Below, in pieces: positions 9,344 to 17,789 of a DNA stretch of 64,000 nt. A model generated the notes under the pieces. That model was not told where the DNA came from and made no database searches. It saw nothing but the letters and a program-made list of their open reading frames with translations. The position numbers and the translations under genes are program-made. How positions within the stretch are numbered: the first letter of the stretch is position 1; every line of letters starts with the position of its first letter. Source of the DNA: Streptomyces sp. NRRL S-340. GTDB lineage: Bacteria; Actinomycetota; Actinomycetes; Streptomycetales; Streptomycetaceae. Location of the stretch: NCBI RefSeq assembly GCF_000720185.1, contig NZ_JOIY01000030.1, positions 1-64,000 of the forward strand. Reading direction: 5' to 3'.

Positions 9344-10912
9344 GTGTTCCGTAGCGCGTACGCAGACGTCCCGGCCGTAGACCTGCCCATCCACGAGGCG
9401 GTGCTGGGGCACGCCGCCGGCTTCGGCGACACGCCCGCGCTGATCGACGGCACGGACGGCACCACCCTCACCTACGCCCAGGTGGACCGCTTCCACCGGC
9501 GCCTCGCCGCCGCGCTCGCCGGGGCGGGCGTGCGCAAGGGCGACGTCCTCGCCCTGCACAGCCCGAACACGATCGCCTACCCGGTCGCCTTCTACGCGGC
9601 CACCCGCGCGGGTGCCTCGGTCACCACCGTGCACCCGCTCGCCACGCCCGAGGAGTTCGCCGGGCAGCTGCGGGACTCGGCCACCCGCTGGATCGTCACC
9701 GTCTCGCCGCTGCTGGAGGCGGCCCGCCGGGCGGCCGCGCTGGCGGGCGGCGTCCGGGAGATCTTCGTCGGCGACAGCGCCCCGGGGCACCGGTCGCTGC
9801 TCGGCATGCTGGAGAACACCGCACCTGAACCGGCCGTGGCCGTCGACCCGGCCGAGGACGTCGCCGTGCTGCCGTACTCCTCGGGCACCACCGGCACCCC
9901 CAAGGGCGTGATGCTCACCCACCGGCAGATCGCCACCAACCTCGCGCAGCTCGAACCGGCGATCACCGTCGGCCCCGGCGACCGCATCCTCGCCGTGCTG
10001 CCGTTCTTCCACATCTACGGGCTCACCGCCCTGATGAACGCGCCGCTGCGCAAGGGCGCCACGGTCGTCGTCCTGCCCCGCTTCGAGCCGGACACCTTCC
10101 TCGCCGCCGTGCAGAACCACCGCATCGGCATCCTGTACGCAGCTCCGCCGATCGTGCTCGCCCTCGCCAGGCACCCGTCGGTCGGCCACTACGACCTGTC
10201 CTCGCTGCGGTACGTCATCAGCGCGGCGGCCCCCCTGGACGCGCGCCTGGCCGAGGCCTGCTCCCGGCGCCTGGGCCTGCCGCCCCTCGGACAGGCCTAC
10301 GGCATGACGGAGCTGTCCCCGGCCACCCACGTCGTCCCGCCCGCCGCGCTGCGCGAGGCACCTGCCGGCACCGTCGGCAGGCTCATCGCCGGCACCGAGA
10401 TGCGGATCGTCTCCCTGGAGGATCCCGGGCGGGACCTCGGCCCCGGCGAGCCCGGCGAGATCCTCATCCGCGGTCCGCAGGTCATGAAGGGCTACCTGGG
10501 GCGGCCGGAGGCCACCACCGCCCTGATCGACGGCGACGGCTGGCTGCACACCGGGGACGTCGGCCAGGTGGACGACGACGGCTGGCTGTTCGTCGTCGAC
10601 CGCGTCAAGGAACTCATCAAGTACAAGGGCTTCCAGGTGGCCCCCGCCGAACTGGAGGCCCTGCTGCTCACCCACCCGGACATCGCCGACGCCGCCGTCG
10701 TCGGCGCCCGCGACGACGACGGCAACGAGATCCCGCACGCCCACGTGGTGCGCCGGACGCCGGCCGCGGACCTCTCCGCACAAGAGGTCATGACGTACGT
10801 CGCCGAGCGCGTCGCCCCCTACAAGCGCGTCCGTCGCGTCACCTTCACCGACACCGTGCCGCGGGCCGCCTCCGGCAAGATCCTGCGGCGACAGCTCAGG
10901 GACCGCCCATGA
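9344..10912 (+). CDS. Acyl-CoA synthetase, cinnamate/4-coumarate:CoA ligase type
   Basis: A 522-residue adenylate-forming enzyme. The AMP-binding motif SSGTTGTPKG (179-188), QAYGMTE (317-323), the WLHTGD hinge region and the catalytic Lys in ASGKILRR (Lys512) are all present. Length and sequence match what I remember of the S. coelicolor cinnamate:CoA ligase ScCCL (522 residues). Ala294 falls in VISAAAPL, the position reported to affect cinnamate versus coumarate preference. It converts a free acid to its CoA ester and probably feeds the operon. GTG 9344 has GAGGAGG upstream. The gap of 48 bp from the dehydrogenase is the largest inside the catabolic block. Confidence 0.9.
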   Translation: MFRSAYADVPAVDLPIHEAVLGHAAGFGDTPALIDGTDGTTLTYAQVDRFHRRLAAALAGAGVRKGDVLALHSPNTIAYPVAFYAATRAGASVTTVHPLATPEEFAGQLRDSATRWIVTVSPLLEAARRAAALAGGVREIFVGDSAPGHRSLLGMLENTAPEPAVAVDPAEDVAVLPYSSGTTGTPKGVMLTHRQIATNLAQLEPAITVGPGDRILAVLPFFHIYGLTALMNAPLRKGATVVVLPRFEPDTFLAAVQNHRIGILYAAPPIVLALARHPSVGHYDLSSLRYVISAAAPLDARLAEACSRRLGLPPLGQAYGMTELSPATHVVPPAALREAPAGTVGRLIAGTEMRIVSLEDPGRDLGPGEPGEILIRGPQVMKGYLGRPEATTALIDGDGWLHTGDVGQVDDDGWLFVVDRVKELIKYKGFQVAPAELEALLLTHPDIADAAVVGARDDDGNEIPHAHVVRRTPAADLSAQEVMTYVAERVAPYKRVRRVTFTDTVPRAASGKILRRQLRDRP

Positions 10913-11658
10913 CCACCCCCACCGCCCCGCTGATCGGCCGCGGCCGCACCCGCGGGATCGAGACGCTCAGCCTCGACTCCCCGGGCACCCGCAACGCCCT
11001 GTCCGCGGCCCTCGTCGCCGCGCTGGCCGCCGCGCTCACCGAGTGCGGCGAGGACCCCGGCGTCCGCGCCGTCGTCCTCACCCACACCGGCAGCACCTTC
11101 AGCGCGGGCGCCGACCTGCGCGACCCACCCTCCCCGCAGGCGCTGACGGGCCTGCTGCGGCAGGTCGTCGCCCTGCCCAAGCCGGTCCTCGCCCGGGTCA
11201 CCGGGCACGTCCGCGCGGGCGGCCTCGGGCTGCTCGCGGCCTGCGACATCGCCGTCGCCTCGCACCGGGCGACCTTCGCGTTCACGGAGGTGCGCATCGG
11301 GGTGGCGCCCGCCGTCATCTCCCTGCCGCTGCTGCCGCGCACCGACCCGCGCGCCCTGGCCCGCCACTACCTCACCGGCGAACGCTTCGACACGGCCGAG
11401 GCGGTGCGCACCGGCCTGCTCACGGCGGCCGGGGACGACGCCGACGCCGTCCTCGAACCCATGCTCGACGGCCTGCGCCGCTCGGCCCCCGAAGCCCTGG
11501 CCGCGACGAAAGGGCTGCTCACGGCTAAGGTGCTGGAGACCTTCGACCGGGACGCGGCCGGCCTGACCGCGCTCTCGGCCCGGCTGTTCGCCTCCGCCCA
11601 GGCCAGGGAGGGGATGACGGCCTTCCTCGAACGACGGGATGCCGAATGGGTGCTGTGA
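10909..11658 (+). CDS. Enoyl-CoA hydratase/isomerase family protein
   Basis: A 249-residue crotonase-fold protein. FSAGADLRD and GGLGLLAACDIAVAS form the two oxyanion-hole segments; a Glu in FAFTEVRIGV occupies the first catalytic position, while the second crotonase Glu position appears to be hydrophobic/Ala, as in many methylglutaconyl-CoA hydratase-like members. It overlaps the ligase gene by 4 bp. In the operon it would hydrate the carboxylated enoyl-CoA, analogous to AtuE or LiuC. No HMG-CoA lyase-like gene is next to it, so the end product is unclear. Confidence 0.85.
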   Translation: MTTPTAPLIGRGRTRGIETLSLDSPGTRNALSAALVAALAAALTECGEDPGVRAVVLTHTGSTFSAGADLRDPPSPQALTGLLRQVVALPKPVLARVTGHVRAGGLGLLAACDIAVASHRATFAFTEVRIGVAPAVISLPLLPRTDPRALARHYLTGERFDTAEAVRTGLLTAAGDDADAVLEPMLDGLRRSAPEALAATKGLLTAKVLETFDRDAAGLTALSARLFASAQAREGMTAFLERRDAEWVL

Positions 11659-11677
11659 GCGCGGCGGTGAGCACGCC

Positions 11678-12277
11678 ATGGGCGTGACGGCGGCGGACCG
11701 CGCCCCCAAACAGGACCGCAGCCGGGCCACCCGGCAGCGTCTCCTGCAGGCGGCCGTCGCCTGCCTCGCGGAACGCGGCTGGGCCGGCTCCACGGTCTCC
11801 GTCGTCGCCGAGCGCGCCGGTGTCTCCCGCGGCGCGGCCCAGCACCACTTCCCCACCCGCGAGGACCTGTTCACCGCCGCCGTCGAGTACGTCGCCGAGG
11901 AGCGCTCCACCGCCCTGCGCGCCCTCTTCCCCGAGGGCGCGCAGGGCGACCGGCGTGCCGTCGTGCGGGCCCTCGTCGACCTCTACACCGGCCCCCTCTT
12001 CCGCGCCGCCCTCCACCTGTGGGTCGCCGCCTCCAACGAGGACCAGCTCGGCGCGCGCGTCACCGAGCTGGAGGCCCGCGTGGGCCGCGAGACCCACCGC
12101 ATCGCCGTGGACCTGCTCGGCGCCGACGAGAGCCGCCCCGGCACCCGCGAGACCGTCCAGGGCTTCCTCGACATGGCCCGCGGCCTGGGCCTGGCCAACC
12201 TGCTCACGGACGACGCGGCCCGCCGCGAGCGCGTGGTCGCCCAGTGGGCGGCCGTCCTCGACCAGGCACTGGGCTGA
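11678..12277 (+). CDS. TetR-family regulator of the catabolic operon
   Basis: A 199-residue protein with an N-terminal TetR helix-turn-helix (RATRQRLLQAAVACLAERGW... VSVVAERAGVSRGAAQHHF, about residues 13-60) and an all-helical ligand domain. ATG 11678 is chosen; GTG 11684 is an alternative. It is the last gene of the co-directional block, 19 bp after the hydratase, and probably represses the operon in the absence of an acyl-CoA effector by binding the palindrome near 2000 (inference). Inverted repeats follow the stop. Confidence 0.9.
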   Translation: MGVTAADRAPKQDRSRATRQRLLQAAVACLAERGWAGSTVSVVAERAGVSRGAAQHHFPTREDLFTAAVEYVAEERSTALRALFPEGAQGDRRAVVRALVDLYTGPLFRAALHLWVAASNEDQLGARVTELEARVGRETHRIAVDLLGADESRPGTRETVQGFLDMARGLGLANLLTDDAARRERVVAQWAAVLDQALG

Positions 12278-12370
12278 GAGCCGCGGACGGAACGGAAAGC
12301 CCGGTCGGCTCGCGGCGTCAGCGTGCGGGCCGGGCGTCGCGAGCCGTGCGTGGCGTTTCGTCCGCGGCTC
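12278..12370. terminator. Nested inverted repeats between convergent TetR and citrate synthase genes
   Basis: GAGCCGCGGACG (12278-12289) pairs perfectly with CGTCCGCGGCTC (12359-12370), and inside it CGGCTCGCG (12306-12314) pairs with CGCGAGCCG (12338-12346). The location directly after the TetR stop fits a terminator. Confidence 0.6.
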
Positions 12371-12409
12371 CGAGGACGACCGCCGGCACGCCGTGTCCCG
12401 GAGGCCCCG

Positions 12410-12429
12410 CCCGCCTCAGGACAGGCGGG
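12410..12429 (-). terminator. Hairpin after the citrate synthase gene
   Basis: CCCGCCT and AGGCGGG form a 7-bp stem with a 6-nt loop, 10 bp beyond the citrate synthase stop on the minus strand. Confidence 0.5.
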
Positions 12430-12438
12430 GCCCGGGAC

Positions 12439-13539
12439 TCAGTGCGCGATGGCGTCGTACCCCTCGACCTCGCGCGGGCTGCGCGGGCCGGGGCCGATGT
12501 AGCGGGCGGAGGGGCGCACCAGGCGGCCGGTCCGCTTCTGCTCCAGGATGTGCGCCGACCAGCCCGCCGTGCGCGCGCAGGTGAACATCGACGTGAACAT
12601 GTGCGCCGGGACCTCGGCGAAGTCCAGCATGATCGCCGCCCAGAACTCGACGTTCGTGGCCAGCACCCGGTCCGGACGGCGGTTGTGCAGCTCCTCCAGC
12701 GCGGCCTTCTCCAGCGCCTCGGCCACCTCGTAGCGCGGGGCGCCCAGTTCCCGGGCGGTGCGGCGCAGCACCCGCGCGCGCGGGTCCTCGGCCCGGTAGA
12801 CCCGGTGGCCGAAGCCCATCAGCCGCTCGCCGCGGTCCAGGGTGCGCTTCACGTACCCGGCCGCGTCCCCGGTGCGCTCGATCTCCTCGATCATGCCGAG
12901 CACCCGGGAGGGGGCGCCGCCGTGCAGCGGGCCGGACATCGCGCCCACCGCGCCCGACAGGGCGGCGGCCACGTCCGCGCCGGTGGAGGCGATGACGCGG
13001 GCGGTGAAGGTGGAGGCGTTCATGCCGTGCTCGGCGGCGGAGGACCAGTAGGCGTCCACGGCCGCGACGTGCCGCGGGTCGGGCTCGCCCCGCCAGCGGA
13101 TCATGAAGCGCTCGGTGATGGAGTTCGCCTTGTCGATCTCGCTCTGCGGGACCATGGGCAGGCCCTGGCCGCGCGCCGACTGGGCGACGTAGGAGAGCGC
13201 CATGACGGCCGCCCGCGCGAGGTCCTCACGGGCCTGCGCGGCGTCGATGTCCAGCAGCGGTTTCAGGCCCCACACCGGCGCGAGCATGGCCAGCGCGGAC
13301 TGGACGTCCACCCGGATGTCACCCGAGTGCACGGGGATGGGGAACGGCTCGGCGGGCGGCAGGCCGGGGTTGAAGGCGCCGTCGACGAGGAGCCCCCACA
13401 CGTTGCCGAAGGAGACGTGACCGACGAGATCCTCGATGTCGACGCCCCGGTACCGCAGCGCGCCGCCCTCCTTGTCGGGTTCGGCGATCTCCGTCTCGAA
13501 CGCGACGACTCCCTCGAGTCCGGGTACGAAGTCGGACAT
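12439..13539 (-). CDS. Citrate synthase-like protein (citrate synthase 2 type)
   Basis: A 366-residue citrate synthase-family enzyme, shorter than the hexameric housekeeping type. The catalytic residues are visible: His in MSGPLHGGA, His in FGHRVY and Asp in AAIMLDF. It condenses acetyl-CoA (or propionyl-CoA in methylcitrate synthases) with oxaloacetate; the sequence does not settle which. ATG at 13539 has GAGGAG upstream; a longer in-frame ORF to 13788 exists but runs through the promoter region. It is divergent from pdxH across 287 bp that hold a repeated GAGTGCCAC motif. Confidence 0.9.
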   Translation of the reverse strand: MSDFVPGLEGVVAFETEIAEPDKEGGALRYRGVDIEDLVGHVSFGNVWGLLVDGAFNPGLPPAEPFPIPVHSGDIRVDVQSALAMLAPVWGLKPLLDIDAAQAREDLARAAVMALSYVAQSARGQGLPMVPQSEIDKANSITERFMIRWRGEPDPRHVAAVDAYWSSAAEHGMNASTFTARVIASTGADVAAALSGAVGAMSGPLHGGAPSRVLGMIEEIERTGDAAGYVKRTLDRGERLMGFGHRVYRAEDPRARVLRRTARELGAPRYEVAEALEKAALEELHNRRPDRVLATNVEFWAAIMLDFAEVPAHMFTSMFTCARTAGWSAHILEQKRTGRLVRPSARYIGPGPRSPREVEGYDAIAH

Positions 13540-13728
13540 CAGGCGGCTCCTCGTGGTCTGTGCGACAGATGGTGCGACAAAGACGACGACCAGGTGTCGG
13601 AGGTCGGAAGTGGGGCGCCGTACGGATCCGCGGTCGCGTGGCGATGACTCGCGGTCCGGGGCGGTCATCCCTGTCATGCCCCGTGCGGTCCGCGGCCACC
13701 CCACCGGGTCGGCAACAGCACGATATCC

Positions 13729-13771
13729 CTGAGTGCCACCTTTGGGGAGAGAGCGCGGCACTGAGTGCCAC
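13729..13771. promoter_or_regulatory. Direct repeat CTGAGTGCCAC with dyad symmetry between citrate synthase and pdxH
   Basis: CTGAGTGCCAC occurs at 13729-13739 and 13761-13771, start to start 32 bp, about three helical turns. The second copy is part of a dyad (GGCAC-TGA-GTGCC). It lies in the divergent promoter region. The half-site GAGTGCCA is also that of the actinobacterial HrcA/CIRCE element, but the CIRCE spacing is absent. Confidence 0.4.
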
Positions 13772-13826
13772 GTCGTGACGAAGGACACTTCGCCGGTGCC
13801 GGTCGCCCATACGGCAAGATGACCGC

Positions 13827-14504
13827 GTGACCGACCGAGAAGCCGGAGAAACCGCGCCGTTCGACCTCGCCGCCATGCGCAAGCACTACCGCGCCGAGGG
13901 CCTGACCGAGGCCGGCCTGGCCGACACGCCCGTGGCGCAGTTCGCCCGCTGGTTCCGGCAGGCCGCGGCCGAGGGACACCTCTTCGAGCCCAACGCCATG
14001 ATCGTCTCCACGGCGGACGCCGACGGCCGCCCCAGCTCCCGCACGGTCCTGCTCAAGGGCTTCGACGAACAGGGCTTCGTCTTCTACACCAACTACGACT
14101 CCCGCAAGGCCCGCGACCTCGCCGAGAACCCGTACGTCTCCCTGCTGTTCCCCTGGCACCCCATGGCCCGGCAGGTCATCGTCCAGGGCGTCGCCCGCCG
14201 CACCGGGCGGGACGAGACCGCCGCCTACTTCCGCACCCGCCCGCACGGCTCCCAGCTCGGCGCCTGGGCCAGCGCCCAGTCCACCGTCATCGCCACCCGG
14301 GGCGTCCTCGACGCCTCCTGGGCCGAACTCGCCGCGCGCTACCCGGAGGGCGAGCAGGTCCCCGTCCCGCCCCACTGGGGCGGCTTCCGCGTCGCCCCGC
14401 GGTCCGTGGAGTTCTGGCAGGGCCGCGAGAACCGCCTCCACGACCGCCTGCGCTACGTCGCCGAGGCGGACGGCGGGTGGCGGGTGGAGCGGCTGAGTCC
14501 CTGA
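13827..14504 (+). CDS. pdxH: Pyridoxine/pyridoxamine 5'-phosphate oxidase
   Basis: A 225-residue FMN enzyme that makes pyridoxal 5'-phosphate from PNP or PMP. Landmarks: N-terminal [12 protein letters not shown], the FMN segment [36 protein letters not shown], and the C-terminal [14 protein letters not shown] typical of true PdxH. The start is GTG 13827. It stands alone, divergent from the citrate synthase gene, with a GC-rich hairpin just after the stop. Confidence 0.95.
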   Translation: MTDREAGETAPFDLAAMRKHYRAEGLTEAGLADTPVAQFARWFRQAAAEGHLFEPNAMIVSTADADGRPSSRTVLLKGFDEQGFVFYTNYDSRKARDLAENPYVSLLFPWHPMARQVIVQGVARRTGRDETAAYFRTRPHGSQLGAWASAQSTVIATRGVLDASWAELAARYPEGEQVPVPPHWGGFRVAPRSVEFWQGRENRLHDRLRYVAEADGGWRVERLSP

Positions 14505-14506
14505 AC

Positions 14507-14527
14507 GCGGGGGGCCGGCGGCCCCGC
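14507..14527 (+). terminator. Hairpin after pdxH
   Basis: GCGGGG (14507-14512) pairs with CCCCGC (14522-14527) around a short GC-rich loop, 3 bp beyond the pdxH stop. Confidence 0.5.
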
Positions 14528-14570
14528 GACCGGCAGGGCGACGTGCCCGGCGGTGCCGTATTGACACCAC

Positions 14571-14586
14571 TGTGGTTCAGACCTCA
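14571..14586. promoter_or_regulatory. DasR-like (dre) operator candidate upstream of the SIS gene
   Basis: TGTGGTTCAGACCTCA matches 11 of 16 positions of the remembered dre consensus (A/G)TGGTCTAGACCA(C/G)T, keeping the TGGT and AGACC cores. TTGACA lies just upstream (14561-14566). The downstream gene encodes a sugar-phosphate SIS protein, which suits DasR, the GntR-type regulator of amino-sugar metabolism. Assignment is inference. Confidence 0.45.
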
Positions 14587-14630
14587 CCGTGATCCGCGAC
14601 ACGCAGCCACCCCGAAGGGACGGACCTCGC

Positions 14631-15386
14631 ATGAGCGACCGCACGCTGGCAGGCCAGTACTTCGACGCCGCCATCGGCCTCCTCCAGCGGGTCCGCGACG
14701 AAGAGGCCGACGCCGTCACGGCCGCCGGCACCCTGCTCGCCGACACGGTGGCCGACGGCGGGCGCCTGTTCGCCTTCGGCGCCGGCCACTCCTCCCTCGC
14801 CGCCCAGGACCTCGTCTACCGGGCCGGCGGTCTCGCGCTGGTGAACCTCCTGGCCGTCCCCGGCGCCGTCGGCGTCGACGTCGTGCCCGCCACCCTCGGC
14901 TCCGCGCTCGAACGCGTCGACGGCCTCGCCACCGCCGTCCTCGACACCTCCCCGCTGCGCGCGGGCGACGCCCTGGTGATCGTCTCCCTGTCCGGGCGCA
15001 ACGCCCTCCCCGTCGAGATGGCCCTGCACGCGCGCGCGCTGGGTGTGCGCGTCATCGGCGTCACCTCGGTCGCCTACGCCACCGCGACCACCTCGCGGCA
15101 CACCTCGGGAACCTTCCTCAAGGACCACTGCGACCTCGTCCTCGACTCCAAGATCGCCGTCGGCGACGCCGAACTCGTCCTCGACACCGTCCCGGCGCCC
15201 TTCGCCCCCGCCTCCACCGTCGTCACCTCCGCGCTCCTGCAGGCGGTCGTCGCCACCGCCGCCGGCGTCCTCGCCGACCGCGGCGTCGAACCCCCGCTGC
15301 TGCGCTCCGGGAACGTCGACGGCGGCCACGAGTGGAACGGCCGGATCTTCGACCGGTACGCGGACCGGATCTTCTACCGGCGCTGA
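14631..15386 (+). CDS. SIS-domain sugar-phosphate-binding protein
   Basis: A 251-residue protein with one SIS fold: GGRLFAFGAGHSSLAAQDLVYRAGG near the N-terminus, then VIVSLSGRNALPVEMA, the Ser-rich phosphate loop, and VIGVTSVAY. It resembles the UPF0309/phosphosugar isomerase group related to MurNAc-6-phosphate etherases and GlcNAc metabolism. ATG 14631 follows GAAGGGA. A DasR-like site 45 bp upstream suggests control by amino-sugar supply. The reaction is not known. Confidence 0.87.
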   Translation: MSDRTLAGQYFDAAIGLLQRVRDEEADAVTAAGTLLADTVADGGRLFAFGAGHSSLAAQDLVYRAGGLALVNLLAVPGAVGVDVVPATLGSALERVDGLATAVLDTSPLRAGDALVIVSLSGRNALPVEMALHARALGVRVIGVTSVAYATATTSRHTSGTFLKDHCDLVLDSKIAVGDAELVLDTVPAPFAPASTVVTSALLQAVVATAAGVLADRGVEPPLLRSGNVDGGHEWNGRIFDRYADRIFYRR

Positions 15387-15444
15387 CGGCGGCGCCGGCG
15401 CAAGGCGGTTGACCCGCGCGCGGGAGGTGCGGTTCGCTGCCCCC

Positions 15445-15903
15445 GTGTCCGACGATCTTGATCTCCGTATCGAACCCGTGAGCGGCGAAGCCATGCTCCG
15501 CGACTGGCGGCACGTGCACAACGCGATCGTGCCGCCCGCCGCGATGACCCTCGACGAGGTGCGCGAGCGGGCCGGCCGCTACCGCCTGGAGAACGCCTGC
15601 CTCGGCGCGACCCTCGTCGGCTGCTCCACCGTGCGCCCGCCCGGCGGCGAGGACGCGACGGCCACCGTGATCGCGCGCGTGCTCCCCGGCCACCGGCGCA
15701 CCGGAATCGGCACGGCCCTGTACGACAGGGGCCTGGCACACGCGCGCGTGCTCGGCGCCCGGAGCGTGGAGACCGTCGTCCTGGCCGCCAACGACGACGG
15801 CCTACGCTTCGCCGCCGCCCGCGGCTTCACCGAGACCGAACGGTACGTGCTGCCCGGCGGGACGGACGAGTGGGTCACCCTGCGGCTGACGCCGGCGCCG
15901 TGA
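15445..15903 (+). CDS. GNAT-family N-acetyltransferase
   Basis: A 152-residue protein with a GNAT fold: acetyl-CoA-binding loop RVLPGHRRTGIGTALYDRGLAHA (R/Q-x-x-G-x-G/A type) and C-terminal LAANDDGLRFAAARGF. Start is uncertain: GTG 15427 lies against GGGAG and adds six residues; GTG 15445 gives the usual N-terminus SDDLDLRIEPV. Substrate unknown. It is 58 bp after the SIS gene on the same strand. Confidence 0.82.
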   Translation: MSDDLDLRIEPVSGEAMLRDWRHVHNAIVPPAAMTLDEVRERAGRYRLENACLGATLVGCSTVRPPGGEDATATVIARVLPGHRRTGIGTALYDRGLAHARVLGARSVETVVLAANDDGLRFAAARGFTETERYVLPGGTDEWVTLRLTPAP

Positions 15904-16048
15904 CCGGGAGGGACCCGGGATCTCCGTGGTGCAACGATTCCTGCAATCTTGGGGAACACGGTGTGTGCTGCATCACGTTCAAGTTGAATGATGGTCAGTG
16001 AGCGAACCGACGCGCCGTACGTGCGGACGCAGCCTGCAGGGGGTCCAG

Positions 16049-17530
16049 GTGAGTGCTTCCCGGCGTAGAGGAACCACCGACGAGCTGGGGCCGGACGAAC
16101 CCGAGCCACGCCGGGACGGTCCCGGGGGACAGGACGTCCCCGACGGGCCCGACGGCTCGGACCTGCTCGCCGCCCTGCTCGACGGCATGGACGCCGCCCT
16201 GTGCGCCTTCGACGCGGAGGGCGTGGTCACCCACTGGAACCGCGAGGCCGAGCGCATCCTCGGCTGGAGCGCCGCCGAAGCCGTCGGCCGGCACGGCTTC
16301 GCGGGGTGGGCCGTGCGCAGCGCCGACGCCGAGGAGGTCGAGCGGCGCCTCATGTCCGCCATGCACGCCCCCGGCCGGCAGGTCCACGAGTTCGCCCTGC
16401 TCACCAAGGACGGCGGCCGTGTCCTCGTCCGCACCCAGTCCGCCGCCGTCCGCGGACCCGACGGATCGCCGGCGGGCCTGTACTGCGCCTTCAGCGAGGT
16501 GCACGCGCAGATCGACCTGGAACGCTCCATCGCCCTGAGCGAGGCGCTCTTCGAGGACGCCTCCTGGGGGGTCGTCCTGGTCGACGCCGACCTGCGCCCC
16601 GCCATCGTCAACGCGCACGCCGCCCGCGCCCTCGGCACCGGCCGCACCGCCCCGCTCGGCCGCCCCCTGGGGGAACTCCTCTCCCAGGGTGTGGAGGAGC
16701 TGGAGAGCGTCCTCACCCACGTCCTGGCCGAGGGCGCGCCGCCCGCGCCCGCCGAGATCTGGGTGGGCGTGCGCACCCCGGAGGGCGAGCGGCGGCGCTG
16801 CTGGCGCAGCGGCTTCGTGCGGCTCGCCTCGCCCCTCGCCGAGGAACCCGTGCCCCTCGGTGTGGCCTGGCTCTTCGTCGACGTCACCGACTCCCGGCAC
16901 ACCGAGCAGGAGGCCTCGCTGCTGCGGTTCCGCACCAACCAGCTGCACCGCGCGGCCCGCGCCGCCGCGGAGTGCGACAGTCCCCTGGAAGCGGCCACCG
17001 TCCACCTCGACTTCGCGCTCGCCGGGTTCGCCGACCACGCCCTCGTCGACCGGGTGTGCCCCCCGGCGGGCGGTGGGCCGGCCGGCGCGGGCCAGGAGCC
17101 GGACACCGCGGACGGGGACGGTCCGCCGGCGCCGCTGCGGCTGGTCCGCGTCACCGCCACTCCCGCCGCGGGCCCCGGCCCCAGCCTGCCCGCCGCGGGC
17201 GCCGGGATCCCCGTCCGCTACGGCGAGGGGCACCCCGCCCTGCAGTGCATCGAGCGGACCGGGTCCGTACGGGCCACCGCCGGCACGGCACCGTCCGAGC
17301 AGGCCCGCGAATGGGCCATCGCGCGGCAGTGGCCGGCGGACACCGTGCACGCCCTGTGCGCGGTGCTGCGCAGCCGGGGCCGCACCCTGGGCGTGGTCAC
17401 GTTCCTGCGCTCCCTGGGGCGCGCCCCCTTCGAGCGCGCCGACGCGGCCCACGCCGAGGACGTCGCCGTACGCATCGCGACCGCGCTGGACCTGGCGGAC
17501 CTGCTGGGACCGGGGTCCGGGCGGTCCTGA
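16049..17530 (+). CDS. PAS-domain sensor protein with C-terminal GAF-like region
   Basis: A 493-residue soluble protein. Two PAS-type modules are visible: one beginning near LLDGMDAALCAFDAEGVVTHWNREAERILGWS and a second near LSEALFEDASWGVVLVDADLRPAIVN. A C-terminal GAF-like part ends with FLRSLGRAPFERADAAHAEDVAVRIATAL. Streptomyces SpoIIE-type phosphatases often have PAS-GAF-PP2C, but no phosphatase, kinase or DNA-binding domain follows here, so the output must be another protein. GTG 16049 with AGGGGG 5 nt upstream is preferred over GTG 15998. Confidence 0.78.
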   Translation: MSASRRRGTTDELGPDEPEPRRDGPGGQDVPDGPDGSDLLAALLDGMDAALCAFDAEGVVTHWNREAERILGWSAAEAVGRHGFAGWAVRSADAEEVERRLMSAMHAPGRQVHEFALLTKDGGRVLVRTQSAAVRGPDGSPAGLYCAFSEVHAQIDLERSIALSEALFEDASWGVVLVDADLRPAIVNAHAARALGTGRTAPLGRPLGELLSQGVEELESVLTHVLAEGAPPAPAEIWVGVRTPEGERRRCWRSGFVRLASPLAEEPVPLGVAWLFVDVTDSRHTEQEASLLRFRTNQLHRAARAAAECDSPLEAATVHLDFALAGFADHALVDRVCPPAGGGPAGAGQEPDTADGDGPPAPLRLVRVTATPAAGPGPSLPAAGAGIPVRYGEGHPALQCIERTGSVRATAGTAPSEQAREWAIARQWPADTVHALCAVLRSRGRTLGVVTFLRSLGRAPFERADAAHAEDVAVRIATALDLADLLGPGSGRS

Positions 17531-17602
17531 GAAAAAGCGGTTGATCGGGGGCCGGACGGTTCTTAGTGTGTGGGGTACACGAGAAGGGAGGTGGTTCGGC
17601 AG

Positions 17603-17641
17603 ATGTATGGAAACCGGACGCGTGAGGTGGCTGCGGGCTAG
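17603..17641 (+). CDS. Possible 12-codon leader peptide
   Basis: ATG 17603 opens a 12-residue frame (MYGNRTREVAAG) ending in TAG, with AAGGGAGGT about ten bases upstream, one of the strongest ribosome sites in the region. A second frame from ATG 17607 encodes 25 residues and overlaps it. A stem-loop straddles the TAG. The arrangement resembles an attenuator leader; expression is not shown. Confidence 0.35.
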   Translation: MYGNRTREVAAG

Positions 17642-17720
17642 CGGCCCGTCACCACACCCAGTGCGGTGCCGGATCAGCACGTGAGACGTGTGCGGCCGGC
17701 CCAATCCCAAGCAGTCACCC

Positions 17721-17789
17721 GACCCGCGAGCTGCCGGTACGTCCGGCCGGCTTCTCCGCCGCCAGGCGGAGGGACCCAGCTCGCGGGTC
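17721..17789 (+). ncRNA. Predicted three-way-junction RNA structure (unassigned leader element or terminator)
   Basis: A perfect 13-bp outer stem (17721-17733 with 17777-17789) encloses two inner hairpins: CCGG/CCGG (17734-17737, 17743-17746) and CTCCGCC/GGCGGAG (17754-17760, 17765-17771) with a GCCA loop. No known riboswitch consensus was recognised. It could equally be the terminator of the PAS gene transcript. Confidence 0.45.

Noticed and set aside
1816..10783. Very long minus-strand open frames (1816-4638, 4131-8102, 7655-10783)
   Set aside because: They are antisense shadows of the catabolic operon, rich in Gly/His/Arg, without domains; the plus-strand genes have full family motifs.
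13729..13771. CIRCE/HrcA operator
   Set aside because: The half-site GAGTGCC is present, but the GGCACTC-N9-GAGTGCC arrangement is not.
17721..17789. Assignment of the structured leader to c-di-AMP, TPP, SAM or cobalamin riboswitches
   Set aside because: The conserved sequence elements of those classes could not be found; only the shape is suggestive.
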